DNA of 64,000 bases from Paludibacteraceae bacterium. GTDB lineage: Bacteria > Bacteroidota > Bacteroidia > Bacteroidales > Paludibacteraceae. The notes beneath the pieces were generated by a model. It saw only the letters and a list, made by a program, of their open reading frames with translations. It had not been told where the DNA came from and searched no databases. The stretch lies in contig JAKSKV010000005.1 of the NCBI GenBank assembly GCA_024401555.1, positions 55,703 through 119,702 of the forward strand, written 5' to 3'. Both the position numbers and the translations under genes were made by a program. Below are positions 51,886-60,593 of this stretch, piece after piece. Position 1 is the first letter of the stretch, and each line of letters opens with the position of its first letter.

Positions 51886-52608
51886 TTAATTGTTTAAATT
51901 CTCTATCAGTCTTTCAAAGAATCTGATTTGGTCTGCAAAGTAAATGCTTTTTTCTGGATTATTCAAACTTAACTGGCGAAATATTTTAATCGCCTTGTCA
52001 AATTTCTTCTGCTTGATGTAGATTTTCGCCAACGTCTCCGTGAAACAAGAGGAGTCTTCCTGCTGATTTTCAATAGGTTCTGGCAACAATGGCGCTGGTT
52101 CGACGGAAACCGTCTCTTTAACGGGCTGCGCATCATCTTCCAACGAGCGGGAGGAGATGAAATCATCGATCAAACTCTGTCCGCGCATCTGCTTGACAGG
52201 GGCGCCGTCATCAATTGGTTTCAAATCATTCAACAAATCCGTAATGTCGGCAATGGTGGCCGCAGCCGACGCCGGACGACCTGTCTGCTCTTGGGAAGTG
52301 GGCAAATCCGCCTTTTTCTCCGCTACTGGCGTTGGCTCCACAACCGGCGCTGACGTCTCTTCCACCAACGTCTCCGGTTCGACAAGAATCAACTGATGAA
52401 GCGACGAGCGGTCGGACGCATAGAGGGATGTCTTCCGCAACTCCTGGTCGTATCGGAGATCCCCTACGTTTTTCAACCCCTTCAAATAGAGGAAACGGAA
52501 GGTTTGCGAGTACGGAAACTGCTCCACACACGCCTTCAATTCGCCTAGATGCTCGGCGCCGATCGCACCGGGATGCTCTACCAATGATATGATTTCATTC
52601 CGCTTCAT
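51886..52608 (-). CDS. Conserved Bacteroidota protein with a TPR-like C-terminus
   Basis: The product has 240 residues, without signal or membrane segment. The N-terminal helical part (LVEHPGAIGAEHLGELKACVEQFPYSQTF, shortened: VEHPGAI, ELKACVEQFPYSQTFRFLYL) is conserved in Bacteroidales. A Pro/Glu-rich linker follows (about 80-130). The C-terminal 45 residues form a TPR-like pair of helices (ETLAKIYIKQKKFDKAIKIFRQL). Function unknown. It lies 4 bases after lptE and 10 before secG, so it may support envelope export. Confidence 0.7.
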   Translation of the reverse strand: MKRNEIISLVEHPGAIGAEHLGELKACVEQFPYSQTFRFLYLKGLKNVGDLRYDQELRKTSLYASDRSSLHQLILVEPETLVEETSAPVVEPTPVAEKKADLPTSQEQTGRPASAAATIADITDLLNDLKPIDDGAPVKQMRGQSLIDDFISSRSLEDDAQPVKETVSVEPAPLLPEPIENQQEDSSCFTETLAKIYIKQKKFDKAIKIFRQLSLNNPEKSIYFADQIRFFERLIENLNN

Positions 52609-52612
52609 ACTA

Positions 52613-53137
52613 TTACCAATTGGCTACCGTCGCATTAAAGATCTGACTCACGATATCTTCTATCAACAAGCCATTCAACTCGCCTTGGACGTCGTCGATC
52701 GTATATTCGTTGGAGAAGGTCTGGTAGGTCGAGAAGGTCCGCTCAAAGCTCTCGCTGGAGTTCTTTTTGTTCACGAAACGGACATAGACCGACATTTGCA
52801 GACGGGAATCGACCGCCTCACCCGAAGAATTCACACCACTGGAGACCACATTGTAACCACGGATCTCTCCGGTGATCTGCAGATCTCCATCGTGTTCCAC
52901 GGCAAGCAAAGCCGTCTTGGAAGAGAACTCATCCTTCAATTTCTCCGTGAAATCGGACGACAAGGAGGCATAGACCAAAGGCGCTCTGTTCGGGAACTCC
53001 TCGATCGTGATGGTCTTCACCACCGTATAGTCGATGGATGATCCATTGAATTTATAGGAGATCCTGCACGACACCAATGCGCATAGCAAGGCTGTCAACG
53101 CAAAAAATCCGACGAATGATTTCCTATTCCAAACCAT
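52613..53137 (-). CDS. lptE: LptE-like LPS-assembly lipoprotein
   Basis: The lipoprotein has 174 residues with lipobox ALVSC (C24). The mature start CRISYKFNGSSIDYTVVK is typical of Bacteroidota LptE, the outer-membrane partner that plugs the LptD barrel and inserts LPS. The fold is alpha/beta with TITIEEFPNRAPLVYASLS. Its start overlaps the 3' end of the regulator gene by 14 bases, which implies coupling. LptD is not in the window. Confidence 0.85.
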   Translation of the reverse strand: MVWNRKSFVGFFALTALLCALVSCRISYKFNGSSIDYTVVKTITIEEFPNRAPLVYASLSSDFTEKLKDEFSSKTALLAVEHDGDLQITGEIRGYNVVSSGVNSSGEAVDSRLQMSVYVRFVNKKNSSESFERTFSTYQTFSNEYTIDDVQGELNGLLIEDIVSQIFNATVANW

Positions 53138-54404
53138 ACTGTTTTATCTTTCTATAAAGGGTCCGCTCCGATATTCCCAAATCTTGGGCGGCATATTTCC
53201 TTTTATTATTATGTTTTTTCAAAGCCTTCACGATCATCTCCTTCTCCGTATCCTCCAAAGAGAAGTTCTCCTCCACATACTCGTCCATATCCTGGATATC
53301 GTGCTGCGACTTAATCTTCGTCACGTTCTGGATCTGGGTCGAAGGGATCTGGGTGTCGCTGACATATTCGTCCACAGCACCGAACTGATGGCGGATGGAT
53401 GGATAAGGATGAGTATCCGCAGTGGCGACCGAAGAGATATTCTCGACGCTGACCGGTCTGCCTTGCATGATCTCATTGACCAACTTCTTCAGGTCGTTCA
53501 TATCCTTCTTCATATCGAACAACACTTGATAGAGGATCTCCCGCTCATCATGGAACGACTTCTCTCTGCCCCCACTCAACGAGGAGAGCATCGGCAAATT
53601 AGCGTTCGGCGTAGAGACTGGCAGATAGGCCACCAACGCCTCCTTGGTGATTTCCCGCTCCGTCTCCAAGACAGAAATCTGCTCCGTCACATTCTTCAAC
53701 TGGCGGACATTTCCCGGCCACGGATAGCGCATCAAGAGCATCTTCGCCTCCGAAGAGAGCGAAATGGCCGGCATCTTATACTTCTCCGCGAAATCAGTGG
53801 CGAATTTCCTGAACAAAAGATAAATATCGTCGCCTCGCTGCCTCAACGGAGGTACCGAGATCGGCACGGTGTTCAATCTATAATAGAGATCCTCACGGAA
53901 CCGGCCTTCGGAGATGGCTCTCACCATATCCAAATTAGTGGCGGCCACCACCCGCACATTGGTCTTGTAAACCTCAGAGGAACCCACCTTCATGTATTCG
54001 CCAGCCTCCAACACACGGAGCAGGCGGACCTGCGTGGAGAGGGGTAACTCACCCACCTCATCCAAGAAAATCGTACCACCGTTCGCCTCTTCGAAATAGC
54101 CCTTTCGGTCGGCTGTGGCGCCGGTGAAGGATCCCTTCACATGCCCGAAGAGCTCGGAGTCAATCGTTCCTTCTGGAATGGCACCGCAGTTGACGGCGAT
54201 GTACTTGTTGTGCTTTCTCGCACTGTTTTGATGAATAATTTGGGGGAACTTCTCCTTTCCCACACCGCTCTCTCCCGTAATGAGCACCGACAAATCGGTG
54301 GAGGCGACCTGAACAGCCACATCTATCGCCCGGTTCAAAGCAAGGTCAGCGCCCACGATCCCGAACTTATTCTTGATGTTTTGTATTTCGCTATTATTCA
54401 TCAT
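53124..54404 (-). CDS. Sigma-54-interaction (AAA+) transcriptional regulator
   Basis: The 426-residue enhancer-binding protein has no N-terminal receiver or sensor domain; the AAA+ domain begins within the first 20 residues. Walker A GESGVGKE (about 43-50), the sigma-54 contact loop GSFTGA (A to S change from GAFTGA) and Walker B GGTIFLDEVGEL are present. A linker region (about 290-375) leads to a Fis-type helix-turn-helix at the C-terminus (YAAQDLGISERTLYRKIKQ). It may control its own operon, including lptE and secG; this is inferred from position. Proteins of this type are common upstream of lptE in Bacteroidales. Confidence 0.9.
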   Translation of the reverse strand: MMNNSEIQNIKNKFGIVGADLALNRAIDVAVQVASTDLSVLITGESGVGKEKFPQIIHQNSARKHNKYIAVNCGAIPEGTIDSELFGHVKGSFTGATADRKGYFEEANGGTIFLDEVGELPLSTQVRLLRVLEAGEYMKVGSSEVYKTNVRVVAATNLDMVRAISEGRFREDLYYRLNTVPISVPPLRQRGDDIYLLFRKFATDFAEKYKMPAISLSSEAKMLLMRYPWPGNVRQLKNVTEQISVLETEREITKEALVAYLPVSTPNANLPMLSSLSGGREKSFHDEREILYQVLFDMKKDMNDLKKLVNEIMQGRPVSVENISSVATADTHPYPSIRHQFGAVDEYVSDTQIPSTQIQNVTKIKSQHDIQDMDEYVEENFSLEDTEKEMIVKALKKHNNKRKYAAQDLGISERTLYRKIKQYGLE

Positions 54405-54430
54405 TGCAGTTCCTTTTCTTAGATAGAACG

Positions 54431-54438
54431 CAAAAATA
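54431..54438 (-). promoter_or_regulatory. -7 element of the regulator-lptE-secG operon
   Basis: TATTTTTG on the minus strand, 27 bases before the start codon. It is back-to-back with the ridA promoter. No sigma-54 -24/-12 GG-GC pair was seen here. Confidence 0.5.
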
Positions 54439-54470
54439 CAACATTCGGACGTATTATCACAAAAACAAAT

Positions 54471-54478
54471 TATATTTG
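54471..54478 (+). promoter_or_regulatory. -7 element of ridA
   Basis: TATATTTG, 21 bases before the ridA start codon, giving a leader of roughly 15 bases. Confidence 0.55.
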
Positions 54479-54499
54479 TCCTAACAAATTATAAATAAT

Positions 54500-54877
54500 A
54501 TGAAAGAAATAATCTCTACAACATCAGCCCCTGCGGCTATTGGACCCTACAGTCAAGCAATCAAGGTAGGCGACACGCTTTTCACGTCCGGACAAATCGC
54601 CATCGATCCCGCAACCGGGAATTTAGCAGGCGGCACCATCGAGGAGCAAACCAAGCAGGTGATGAAAAACCTCGGCAACATCTTAAATGCGGCAGGCTAC
54701 AGCTTCGCCGACGTGGTAAAGACCACCGTTTTCATCACAGAGATGAGCCAATTCGCCACAGTCAACCAAATCTACGGCGAGTGTTTCACCGCTAATCCAC
54801 CCGCAAGGTCCTGCGTGGAGGTAAAATCACTGCCCAAAGGAGCATTAGTGGAAATCGAGGCGATCGCATCTAAATAG
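54500..54877 (+). CDS. ridA: RidA-family enamine/imine deaminase
   Basis: The cytoplasmic protein of 125 residues forms trimers in the YjgF/YER057c family and hydrolyses reactive 2-aminoacrylate-type intermediates. AIGPYSQAI at the N-terminus, SGQIAIDP, the VVKTTVFITEM strand and the C-terminal PARSCVEVKSLPKGALVEIEAIA with its substrate-binding Arg are diagnostic. Full length. Monocistronic and divergent from the sigma-54-type regulator. Confidence 0.95.
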   Translation: MKEIISTTSAPAAIGPYSQAIKVGDTLFTSGQIAIDPATGNLAGGTIEEQTKQVMKNLGNILNAAGYSFADVVKTTVFITEMSQFATVNQIYGECFTANPPARSCVEVKSLPKGALVEIEAIASK

Positions 54878-54989
54878 CAAGATTCCGCCACACGAGGCAA
54901 GGTCGCATAATTTATCCACAATACAATTGACAGAGGTCAAAAAAAATCAAAAACAACGCACAAGAAGCGACACCAAGGCAAAAAAGCAT

Positions 54990-54997
54990 TATCTTTG
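54990..54997 (+). promoter_or_regulatory. -7 element of the small lipoprotein gene
   Basis: TATCTTTG, 180 bases before the start codon; the predicted leader of about 170 bases is the longest in the window. The rest of 54878-54989 shows nothing recognisable. Confidence 0.6.
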
Positions 54998-55069
54998 TGG
55001 AAAATTTCGAGGAAATAACATTTTTGAGGAAGTATATTCTTAATGTTAAACAAAGGTATTAAGTTGCTT

Positions 55070-55108
55070 TATTCCAGCCGCACAACGAGTTGTGCGATTT
55101 GTGGAATA
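55070..55108 (+). ncRNA. Structured leader hairpin
   Basis: A two-part stem: outer arms TATTCCA (55070-55076) and TGGAATA (55102-55108), inner arms CGCACAA (55079-55085) and TTGTGCG (55090-55096) closed by a CGAG loop, with a small asymmetric internal loop. It lies in the long leader of the lipoprotein gene. No known riboswitch class is recognised. It could be a cis-regulatory RNA, a stabiliser or a processed small RNA. Confidence 0.5.
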
Positions 55109-55177
55109 CAAAGGGGAAGCTTTTATGTGACCAATCAGACATTATTTTTTTTTATTAATATTTAAATTTTTATCAAA

Positions 55178-55630
55178 ATGAAGAAGTATTTCTTATTTCT
55201 TGTAAGCGCTTTGTTCGCTTTGGTTTCTTTGACCAACTGTAAGTATGACAACGACGATTTGGAGAACAACTGCTGGAAGATCACTCACTACGAGACTTTG
55301 CTCCTTTCTTTAGAGGATGAGGATCTCGTTGACAAGTACATCTACTTCTCTGAGGGTAGCATCTACTTCGGTGAGGAGTGGGGTTCAGGTTGGGACATCA
55401 CTCGTGTTGAGTACTCTTTGGACGGTAAGAAGATCGTAAGCAAAGGTGGCGACTCTTACAAGTTGACCAAGGGTGGCGATTTGATGACTGTTAAGTTGGG
55501 TACTGGTGTAAGAGCTGAGTACGACAAGGCAACTATCCCTGCTGGTATGTTGAAGGCAATTGAGTTGAAGAACTATTCAGAGTCTGATTACTTCGAATTC
55601 GGTGGCACACTTGATTTGACCGTAGAATAA
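55178..55630 (+). CDS. Small lipoprotein, lipocalin-like, highly expressed by codon use
   Basis: The product has 150 residues with a lipoprotein signal ending SLTNC (C21). The mature part is beta-rich (YIYFSEGSIYFGEEW, VEYSLDGKKIVSK, SYKLTKGGDLMTVKLG) and looks like a small lipocalin-type barrel; I do not recognise a family. Codon choice is strongly biased to AAG, GGT, ACT, TCT, TTG and GAG compared with neighbours, as in highly expressed genes. It has a long structured leader and a very strong terminator, so it is a separate, probably abundant envelope protein. Function unknown. Confidence 0.75.
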   Translation: MKKYFLFLVSALFALVSLTNCKYDNDDLENNCWKITHYETLLLSLEDEDLVDKYIYFSEGSIYFGEEWGSGWDITRVEYSLDGKKIVSKGGDSYKLTKGGDLMTVKLGTGVRAEYDKATIPAGMLKAIELKNYSESDYFEFGGTLDLTVE

Positions 55631-55652
55631 TTTTCATTCAAATACCGAAAAC

Positions 55653-55690
55653 AAAAGCGGCGTGTCTCGGATGAGACATGCCGCTTTTTT
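55653..55690 (+). terminator. Strong intrinsic terminator of the small lipoprotein gene
   Basis: The 16-bp stem starting AAAAGCGGC and ending GCCGCTTTT (one G-T wobble, loop GGAT) runs into six T. It is 22 bases past the stop codon. Confidence 0.9.
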
Positions 55691-55715
55691 CTTCAACGCA
55701 CTTCGTTACCCTTTG

Positions 55716-55781
55716 GCGTCTGCAAGACGCTATCTCAACAACCCGTACATACACAACACGACAGTGGTGGGAATGTACGGG
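55716..55781. other. Unexplained pair of hairpins between convergent terminators
   Basis: GCGTCT-GCA-AGACGC (55716-55730) is followed by the perfect 9-bp arms CCCGTACAT (55742-55750) and ATGTACGGG (55773-55781), 22 bases apart. The stretch lies between the plus-strand terminator at 55653 and the minus-strand terminator at 55820. No convincing coding frame is present. It may be a remnant, a protein-binding site or a small RNA. Confidence 0.4.
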
Positions 55782-55808
55782 GAGACGTCGTAGATAATGT
55801 ATGATCCA

Positions 55809-55845
55809 TCTACAAAAAAAAGCGCCACCCTTTGGGGCAGCGCTT
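55809..55845 (-). terminator. Intrinsic terminator of the FKBP gene
   Basis: The stem AAGCGC/GCGCTT with inner CCC/GGG pairs (55820-55845) is followed on the minus strand by TTTTTTTGTAGA. Confidence 0.8.
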
Positions 55846-55866
55846 CCTATTAACACGAAAGGATGA

Positions 55867-56589
55867 TTACTTCATCACCTCAATCAATTCCACCTCAAAC
55901 ACAAGTGGAGAACATGGAGGAATACCGGCATTGCCTCTCTCTCCGTACGCCAACTCGTAAGGAATGACCAACTCATAAACAGAGCCCTCTTTCATCAACT
56001 GCAAGCCCTCAGTCCATCCTGGAATCACACGATCCAATGGGAACTCGGCAGGCTCACCTCTTCTCTTAGAGCTATCGAATACGGTTCCATCCATCAATTT
56101 ACCCTCGTAATGGACACGTACCATATCGGTAGCAGCTGGCATCTTTCCATCTCCCTCTTTGATCACCTTGTACAACAAACCGCTTGAAGTCACCTTATAT
56201 TCAGAGCCTGCCTTCTTATCAGCCATAAACTTCTCGCCTTCCGCCTTGATGGAGTCTCTCATGGCCTTGAACTCAGGAGGAAGATTGTTCTCTCTAAGTT
56301 TGTCGAAATAGGTGGTCAAGAACTCCTCAACCTCTTCGTCCGTCATTTTACAAGTTGGTTCAGCCTTCTTCATGGTCTCCACCAAGCCTAAAATAAAAGC
56401 ATCCTTATTCAAAGTCGAATCTGGGATATTCTCGAATTGGCTGATGACACCCGGTGCGAACTGAGTTCCGATCAAATAAGCGACCGAATCAGATTGAGTT
56501 TTCAATTTCTGGGAAGGCACCAAATCCTTTGTGCAAGATGATAGTGCGATGGCGGCAATGGCAGCCGCGCCTAAAAATACTTTTTTCAT
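55867..56589 (-). CDS. FKBP-type peptidyl-prolyl isomerase lipoprotein (Mip/FkpA-like)
   Basis: The protein has 240 residues with lipobox ALSSC (C19). An N-terminal helical dimerisation domain (about 30-125; SVAYLIGTQFAPGVI) is followed by an FKBP domain (about 135-240): VRVHYEGKLMDGTVFDSS, FPLDRVIPGWTEGLQLM and YGERGNAGIPP. It should assist folding of periplasmic or outer-membrane proteins. It lies 31 bases after pdxY with no promoter or terminator between, so the two are co-transcribed. Confidence 0.92.
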   Translation of the reverse strand: MKKVFLGAAAIAAIALSSCTKDLVPSQKLKTQSDSVAYLIGTQFAPGVISQFENIPDSTLNKDAFILGLVETMKKAEPTCKMTDEEVEEFLTTYFDKLRENNLPPEFKAMRDSIKAEGEKFMADKKAGSEYKVTSSGLLYKVIKEGDGKMPAATDMVRVHYEGKLMDGTVFDSSKRRGEPAEFPLDRVIPGWTEGLQLMKEGSVYELVIPYELAYGERGNAGIPPCSPLVFEVELIEVMK

Positions 56590-56620
56590 TTACGATTATT
56601 ATTAATTATTCTTATGCTAA

Positions 56621-57463
56621 TTAATCTCCCAAACGCTTCATCAAGAAAGGGAGAGCCTTCTCGAATTTCACGCCGTACCAGTGGTCTGGATCATCCACCG
56701 TACATTCGATGGCCTTCACCGTGAAATCGACAGCCACCTTTCCTGCCTCCTCCAAAGAGTAGCCTCTTACCATGGCGCCCGTGAACGAACTTGCGAAGAC
56801 ATCGCCCGTACCATGGAACGCACCACCGATAAAGTCGCGGAAATAGTAGGAGATCTCTCCTGTCTTGCCATTCAATGTCGCGATACCGACCTTACCCTCT
56901 TCAAAGGAGACGCCTGTCAACAAGACATTCTTCGCCCCCAATCCGAGCAGTTTATGCAACATGTCCTCAATATACGCCTTGGTATGGCCACTCTCCACAT
57001 ACTTCTCGTTCAACATGAAAGAGGCCTCAGTCAAGTTAGGCAAAATAACATCCGCCTTGGCGCAGAATTGAGCCATCTTCGCAGGGAAATCATCGGAGAA
57101 ACCCGTATAAAGTTTACCCTTATCGCCCAACACTGGATCAATGATCACCAAACTATCCGCATTGGAAGTGTTGTCGATGATGTCTGATATATAGGCCAAC
57201 TGTTTAGGACTTCCCACATAACCAGTATAGAACGCGTCGAAACGAATGTTCTCCTTTTGCCAATGTTGCATGATCGGAACCAAATCCTCCGTCAAATCAC
57301 GGAAGGTAAATCCCTTGAAACCACCCGTATGGGTTGACAACACCGCTGATGGTAAAATCGCTGTCTCCACACCCATGGCGGAGAGGATCGGCAATGCCAC
57401 AGTCAAAGAGCATTGGCCTACGCAAGATACGTCTTGCACAGTTAGAATCCTTTTGTCTTTCAT
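56621..57463 (-). CDS. pdxY: Pyridoxal/pyridoxamine kinase
   Basis: The ribokinase-family enzyme of 280 residues salvages vitamin B6 by phosphorylation. VQDVSCVGQCSLTVALP at the N-terminus, LSTHTGGF, the segment VIIDPVLGDKGKLY and the anion-hole GGAFHGTGDVFASS with catalytic Asp (GTGD) match PdxY-type kinases. Length normal. A -7 element lies 24 bases upstream on the minus strand. Confidence 0.9.
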   Translation of the reverse strand: MKDKRILTVQDVSCVGQCSLTVALPILSAMGVETAILPSAVLSTHTGGFKGFTFRDLTEDLVPIMQHWQKENIRFDAFYTGYVGSPKQLAYISDIIDNTSNADSLVIIDPVLGDKGKLYTGFSDDFPAKMAQFCAKADVILPNLTEASFMLNEKYVESGHTKAYIEDMLHKLLGLGAKNVLLTGVSFEEGKVGIATLNGKTGEISYYFRDFIGGAFHGTGDVFASSFTGAMVRGYSLEEAGKVAVDFTVKAIECTVDDPDHWYGVKFEKALPFLMKRLGD

Positions 57464-57486
57464 ATTAATGACTTATTATTTCAAAG

Positions 57487-57494
57487 CAAAAGTA
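57487..57494 (-). promoter_or_regulatory. -7 element of pdxY-fkpA operon
   Basis: TACTTTTG on the minus strand matches TAnnTTTG, 24 bases before the pdxY start. Confidence 0.5.
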
Positions 57495-57551
57495 TAAAAA
57501 TTCGGCGAATAGAGAACCAAATCCTTCTCAAAAAGAGGTGCTGGACGCACT

Positions 57552-57589
57552 CAAAAAAACGGGAGAAAAAGCCCAAGCCCTCTCTCCCG
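57552..57589 (-). terminator. Intrinsic terminator of the CotH-type gene
   Basis: The perfect 7-bp arms CGGGAGA (57560-57566) and TCTCCCG (57583-57589) are followed on the minus strand by seven T. Confidence 0.75.
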
Positions 57590-57612
57590 CCAACAATCAA
57601 TATAAGAGTACA

Positions 57613-60534
57613 TTAATTCTTCACAATCTTCATGACGGTCATTCCCGCCTCGCTCTTCACGAAGAGCGTATAGACGCCCTTGTCTATTGACGAAAGATCG
57701 ATAGACTCTCCGCTTCTCAGTGTAGCCTCTGCCACCACCATGCCAGCGAGGGAAAGAACCTTCACCTCCATCTCAGCATCAGTAGAGGCCACTACATTCA
57801 ATTGATCCTCCACCGGATTAGGATAGATCACAACAGAGAAGTTATCCGCTTCCACAATCGGATCCTCCGACTTAGGTTGGTTCCTCTCCGCGAAGGTGAT
57901 GACATTGGTAATCTCCCAGAAGACCTCACCCTTCTCCACGAATCTCGCGTAGGATTGGTGTCTGTCGTGAACCTTATAGGTGATGGAATCCAAGACATTG
58001 AACTTACCATCTTTCTTTTCCGACAAGATAATCGTCTTTGGCAAAGAGAACGGCAATTTGAAATCGGCATGCAAACCACCTTGCTTAGGATCCTTGTCCG
58101 CCCAAACGATCATGTAACCGCCTGCTGGAATGGTAGTCAACGAGGCGTCGTTGGTAGGGAATTGGAACATATCCATCGTATCCTTTGAACAAGAGAGGTA
58201 CTTGCCAGCCAAGTTCACAGCCTCCTTGCCACTGTTGTAAAGCTCTATCCAGTCTTCGCTTTGACGATGCTCATCCAAATAGATGTTGTTCTTGGTGCAG
58301 ATCTCATTGATGACTACCCTATTGACGGTAGGGTCATAAGAGGCATCCTCCACGAAATATGCTTTGAACGACTGAGCGGCGACAGTGTCGTCATAAACCG
58401 CGTCAAAAAGTTTCTCGCTCTTTCCATCCTTAACAACCTCCCAGTGGTCGAACAGATAACCGGCAGGGGCGATAGCCTCCAACTTACATCTGGTATGGGT
58501 AAAGAAGACGCTGGTAATCGATCTCTTTTCGATCAACTCCTCGTTCAACTTATAGGTCGCGCCCTTGGTGTCGGAGGAGATTTTCATGGTAAAGGAATCA
58601 CAAGCGAAAGCCTTGTTGACATGGCCTTGCACATAAGGGATACGCTTCTCCACGAACTCCTTGATCAAATTAATGTTCTCGTCAAAGCTGCCCTCTACCG
58701 CACGATTATCGGACAAATAGCGTTCATACACGCGAGCCTCTTGGTTGATATCCTGCTTCATGCTATCCAAAATGGCCAACATACGCTCAGGTTGGTAAGT
58801 AGTGGCGAAGTGGACATAGCACTTGGCCAAGAAACGGCTCTTAACCTCCTCGTTCTTAATGAAGCCCGCAAAAGCGTCGTTCTTCTTTGCGGTAGAGATA
58901 CCGTTTCCGTTATAATTCTTGCTATACAATGACAATCCGAAATCGGTATCGTACAAAATCCAGCGCCATCTTCCTCCGTCCTTTGGCTTCCATGCCTTGA
59001 TGTTACCACCAGGCCAGTCGGTATTGTTGCAGTAGATCTCCGCCAAGAAATAGTCCAAGAACTCATTGACATCAATCAGGCCATTGATCTCGTCAAAGCG
59101 GCCAGGCGCATTCATCTCACTTTCAGATAGTTTGGATAACTTATCTACCTTATCGTAAGTAGTACCCTCATTGGCATGTCCGCCCACATTGATATAGATT
59201 TCATCCTCACTGTAACCGTAGTTGGAGAATACGAAATCCTTGTTGGTACGCTCACGGATGTTCAACATACCATAATATTGTCCGTTCAAGAAGACAACCG
59301 ACGGTTGGTAGGCTTGGTGATCCACACCGGTGCGGCAAGCGACCGTTTGCATGAATCCGTCGCGGAGATAGGCGCGTCCGAAGTCGTTACCTGAGTTTCT
59401 CAACACAACGCTTTTCCAACGCAAATTAGGCTTCTCCTTGAAGATAGGATAATCCAACTCATTGTCTCCATAAACCTTGCCGGCATTCACCTTGATAGAT
59501 TTCACGAACTTGGTTCTTGAACAAGCACCGAAATTTCCGATCTTCAACTCTTGGTTGATCTGCTCCTTCTTGCCATCATCAAAGAGCTCAAAGTTTGCGG
59601 GACGATCCCAATCGGTCATATAGTTCGCCTTTCTGCCGGCGTCAGGGCCGCCACAACCAGAAGGAACCTCCACACCGTTTCGCTTACCCCTTACAAACAT
59701 ACCGATCTGCTCATCATATAGGTATTCAGGATCCACCACCACGGAAACGACTGGCAAATTGATATTGCGCTCATTGATGAAGTAAGTGGCTGCGGTCACA
59801 TTGCTTGGAAGCTCGCCCTCGCGGAACGCGGCTGCTCTCACAGGTGTATTATGGTTGAGGGTGATCTCGCCTTGATAACGTTGGCCCTTCTCCTTGGTAG
59901 GCTCGGAACCATCCAAAGTGTAGTAGATCTCAGCGGAGCCATCCGCAGAGATGCTTAATCGTTGGTCGCCTTGATAGAATCCAGCCTTCAAGTTAAACAC
60001 AGGGGCATTGGTTTGCTTGGTGGCAACCGCCGATCCATTGTTGGACGCACCCATGGTAGGCTTCGCGAAGAATCCGTTCTTGCTGGCGCCATCCTCCACA
60101 CGTCCGTAAGAGACATTGCGGTAAGCGGTATCATAGACCATACGGTCGATCTGACGACCAGATTCGTCAAACATATATAGTCCACCCTTCTTGGCAGGCA
60201 ATTTGAAATTGGCATGCAAAGCGGAAGGAAAGGTGGTCTCATCAAAATAGATCACCTTGTATCCATGTGCGGGGATAATGGTCTTTTCAGGCTTCGCCTC
60301 CTCACGTGTCACCTGCCACTTATCGCTAACGGCGGATGTGTCGGAGAAGAAGTAGGATGCGATATCGACATCCTCAGCTCCATTGTTATACAACTCTGCC
60401 CAACCCGAAAATTGGAAACTGTCGCTTACCATGTAAGAGACATTCTTTGGCATCAACTCATTGATCACAACCGATCCGAAAGTGACCGAAGCGAAAAGCA
60501 ACGACGCCACTGAAAAAATAATTCTTTTTACCAT
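57613..60534 (-). CDS. CotH-kinase-like, lamin-tail-domain protein, T9SS type A cargo
   Basis: The secreted protein has 973 residues. A signal peptide (about 1-20) is followed by a lamin-tail domain (about 21-155; VVINELMPKN, GWAELYNNG), a chitobiase-type C-terminal domain (about 185-255; IYYTLDGSEPT), a CotH-type domain (about 260-640; KSIKVNAGKVYGDNELDY, LYDTDFGLSLY), a second lamin-tail domain (about 735-870; VVINEICTKN, DWIELYNSG) and a T9SS type A sorting domain (VVIYPNPVEDQLNVV to GVYTLFVKS). CotH proteins can be secreted protein kinases (shown for spore-coat CotH); activity here is unknown. ATG 60534 is chosen over TTG 60540. It is a single-gene unit between terminator and promoter. 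Confidence 0.87.
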   Translation of the reverse strand: MVKRIIFSVASLLFASVTFGSVVINELMPKNVSYMVSDSFQFSGWAELYNNGAEDVDIASYFFSDTSAVSDKWQVTREEAKPEKTIIPAHGYKVIYFDETTFPSALHANFKLPAKKGGLYMFDESGRQIDRMVYDTAYRNVSYGRVEDGASKNGFFAKPTMGASNNGSAVATKQTNAPVFNLKAGFYQGDQRLSISADGSAEIYYTLDGSEPTKEKGQRYQGEITLNHNTPVRAAAFREGELPSNVTAATYFINERNINLPVVSVVVDPEYLYDEQIGMFVRGKRNGVEVPSGCGGPDAGRKANYMTDWDRPANFELFDDGKKEQINQELKIGNFGACSRTKFVKSIKVNAGKVYGDNELDYPIFKEKPNLRWKSVVLRNSGNDFGRAYLRDGFMQTVACRTGVDHQAYQPSVVFLNGQYYGMLNIRERTNKDFVFSNYGYSEDEIYINVGGHANEGTTYDKVDKLSKLSESEMNAPGRFDEINGLIDVNEFLDYFLAEIYCNNTDWPGGNIKAWKPKDGGRWRWILYDTDFGLSLYSKNYNGNGISTAKKNDAFAGFIKNEEVKSRFLAKCYVHFATTYQPERMLAILDSMKQDINQEARVYERYLSDNRAVEGSFDENINLIKEFVEKRIPYVQGHVNKAFACDSFTMKISSDTKGATYKLNEELIEKRSITSVFFTHTRCKLEAIAPAGYLFDHWEVVKDGKSEKLFDAVYDDTVAAQSFKAYFVEDASYDPTVNRVVINEICTKNNIYLDEHRQSEDWIELYNSGKEAVNLAGKYLSCSKDTMDMFQFPTNDASLTTIPAGGYMIVWADKDPKQGGLHADFKLPFSLPKTIILSEKKDGKFNVLDSITYKVHDRHQSYARFVEKGEVFWEITNVITFAERNQPKSEDPIVEADNFSVVIYPNPVEDQLNVVASTDAEMEVKVLSLAGMVVAEATLRSGESIDLSSIDKGVYTLFVKSEAGMTVMKIVKN

Positions 60535-60593
60535 AATCAATTATTAATCAATCGAAAACATTTATACTTACAATAAGTCCACCTATAACACCG

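Noticed and set aside
53184-54047. Plus-strand frame of 287 codons
   Set aside because: Antisense of the AAA+ regulator, with Leu/His/Arg-rich non-globular translation; the minus strand has clear Walker motifs.
55638-55856. Small minus-strand gene of 72 codons between the lipoprotein and FKBP genes
   Set aside because: It runs through two terminator hairpins and has no recognisable features or promoter.
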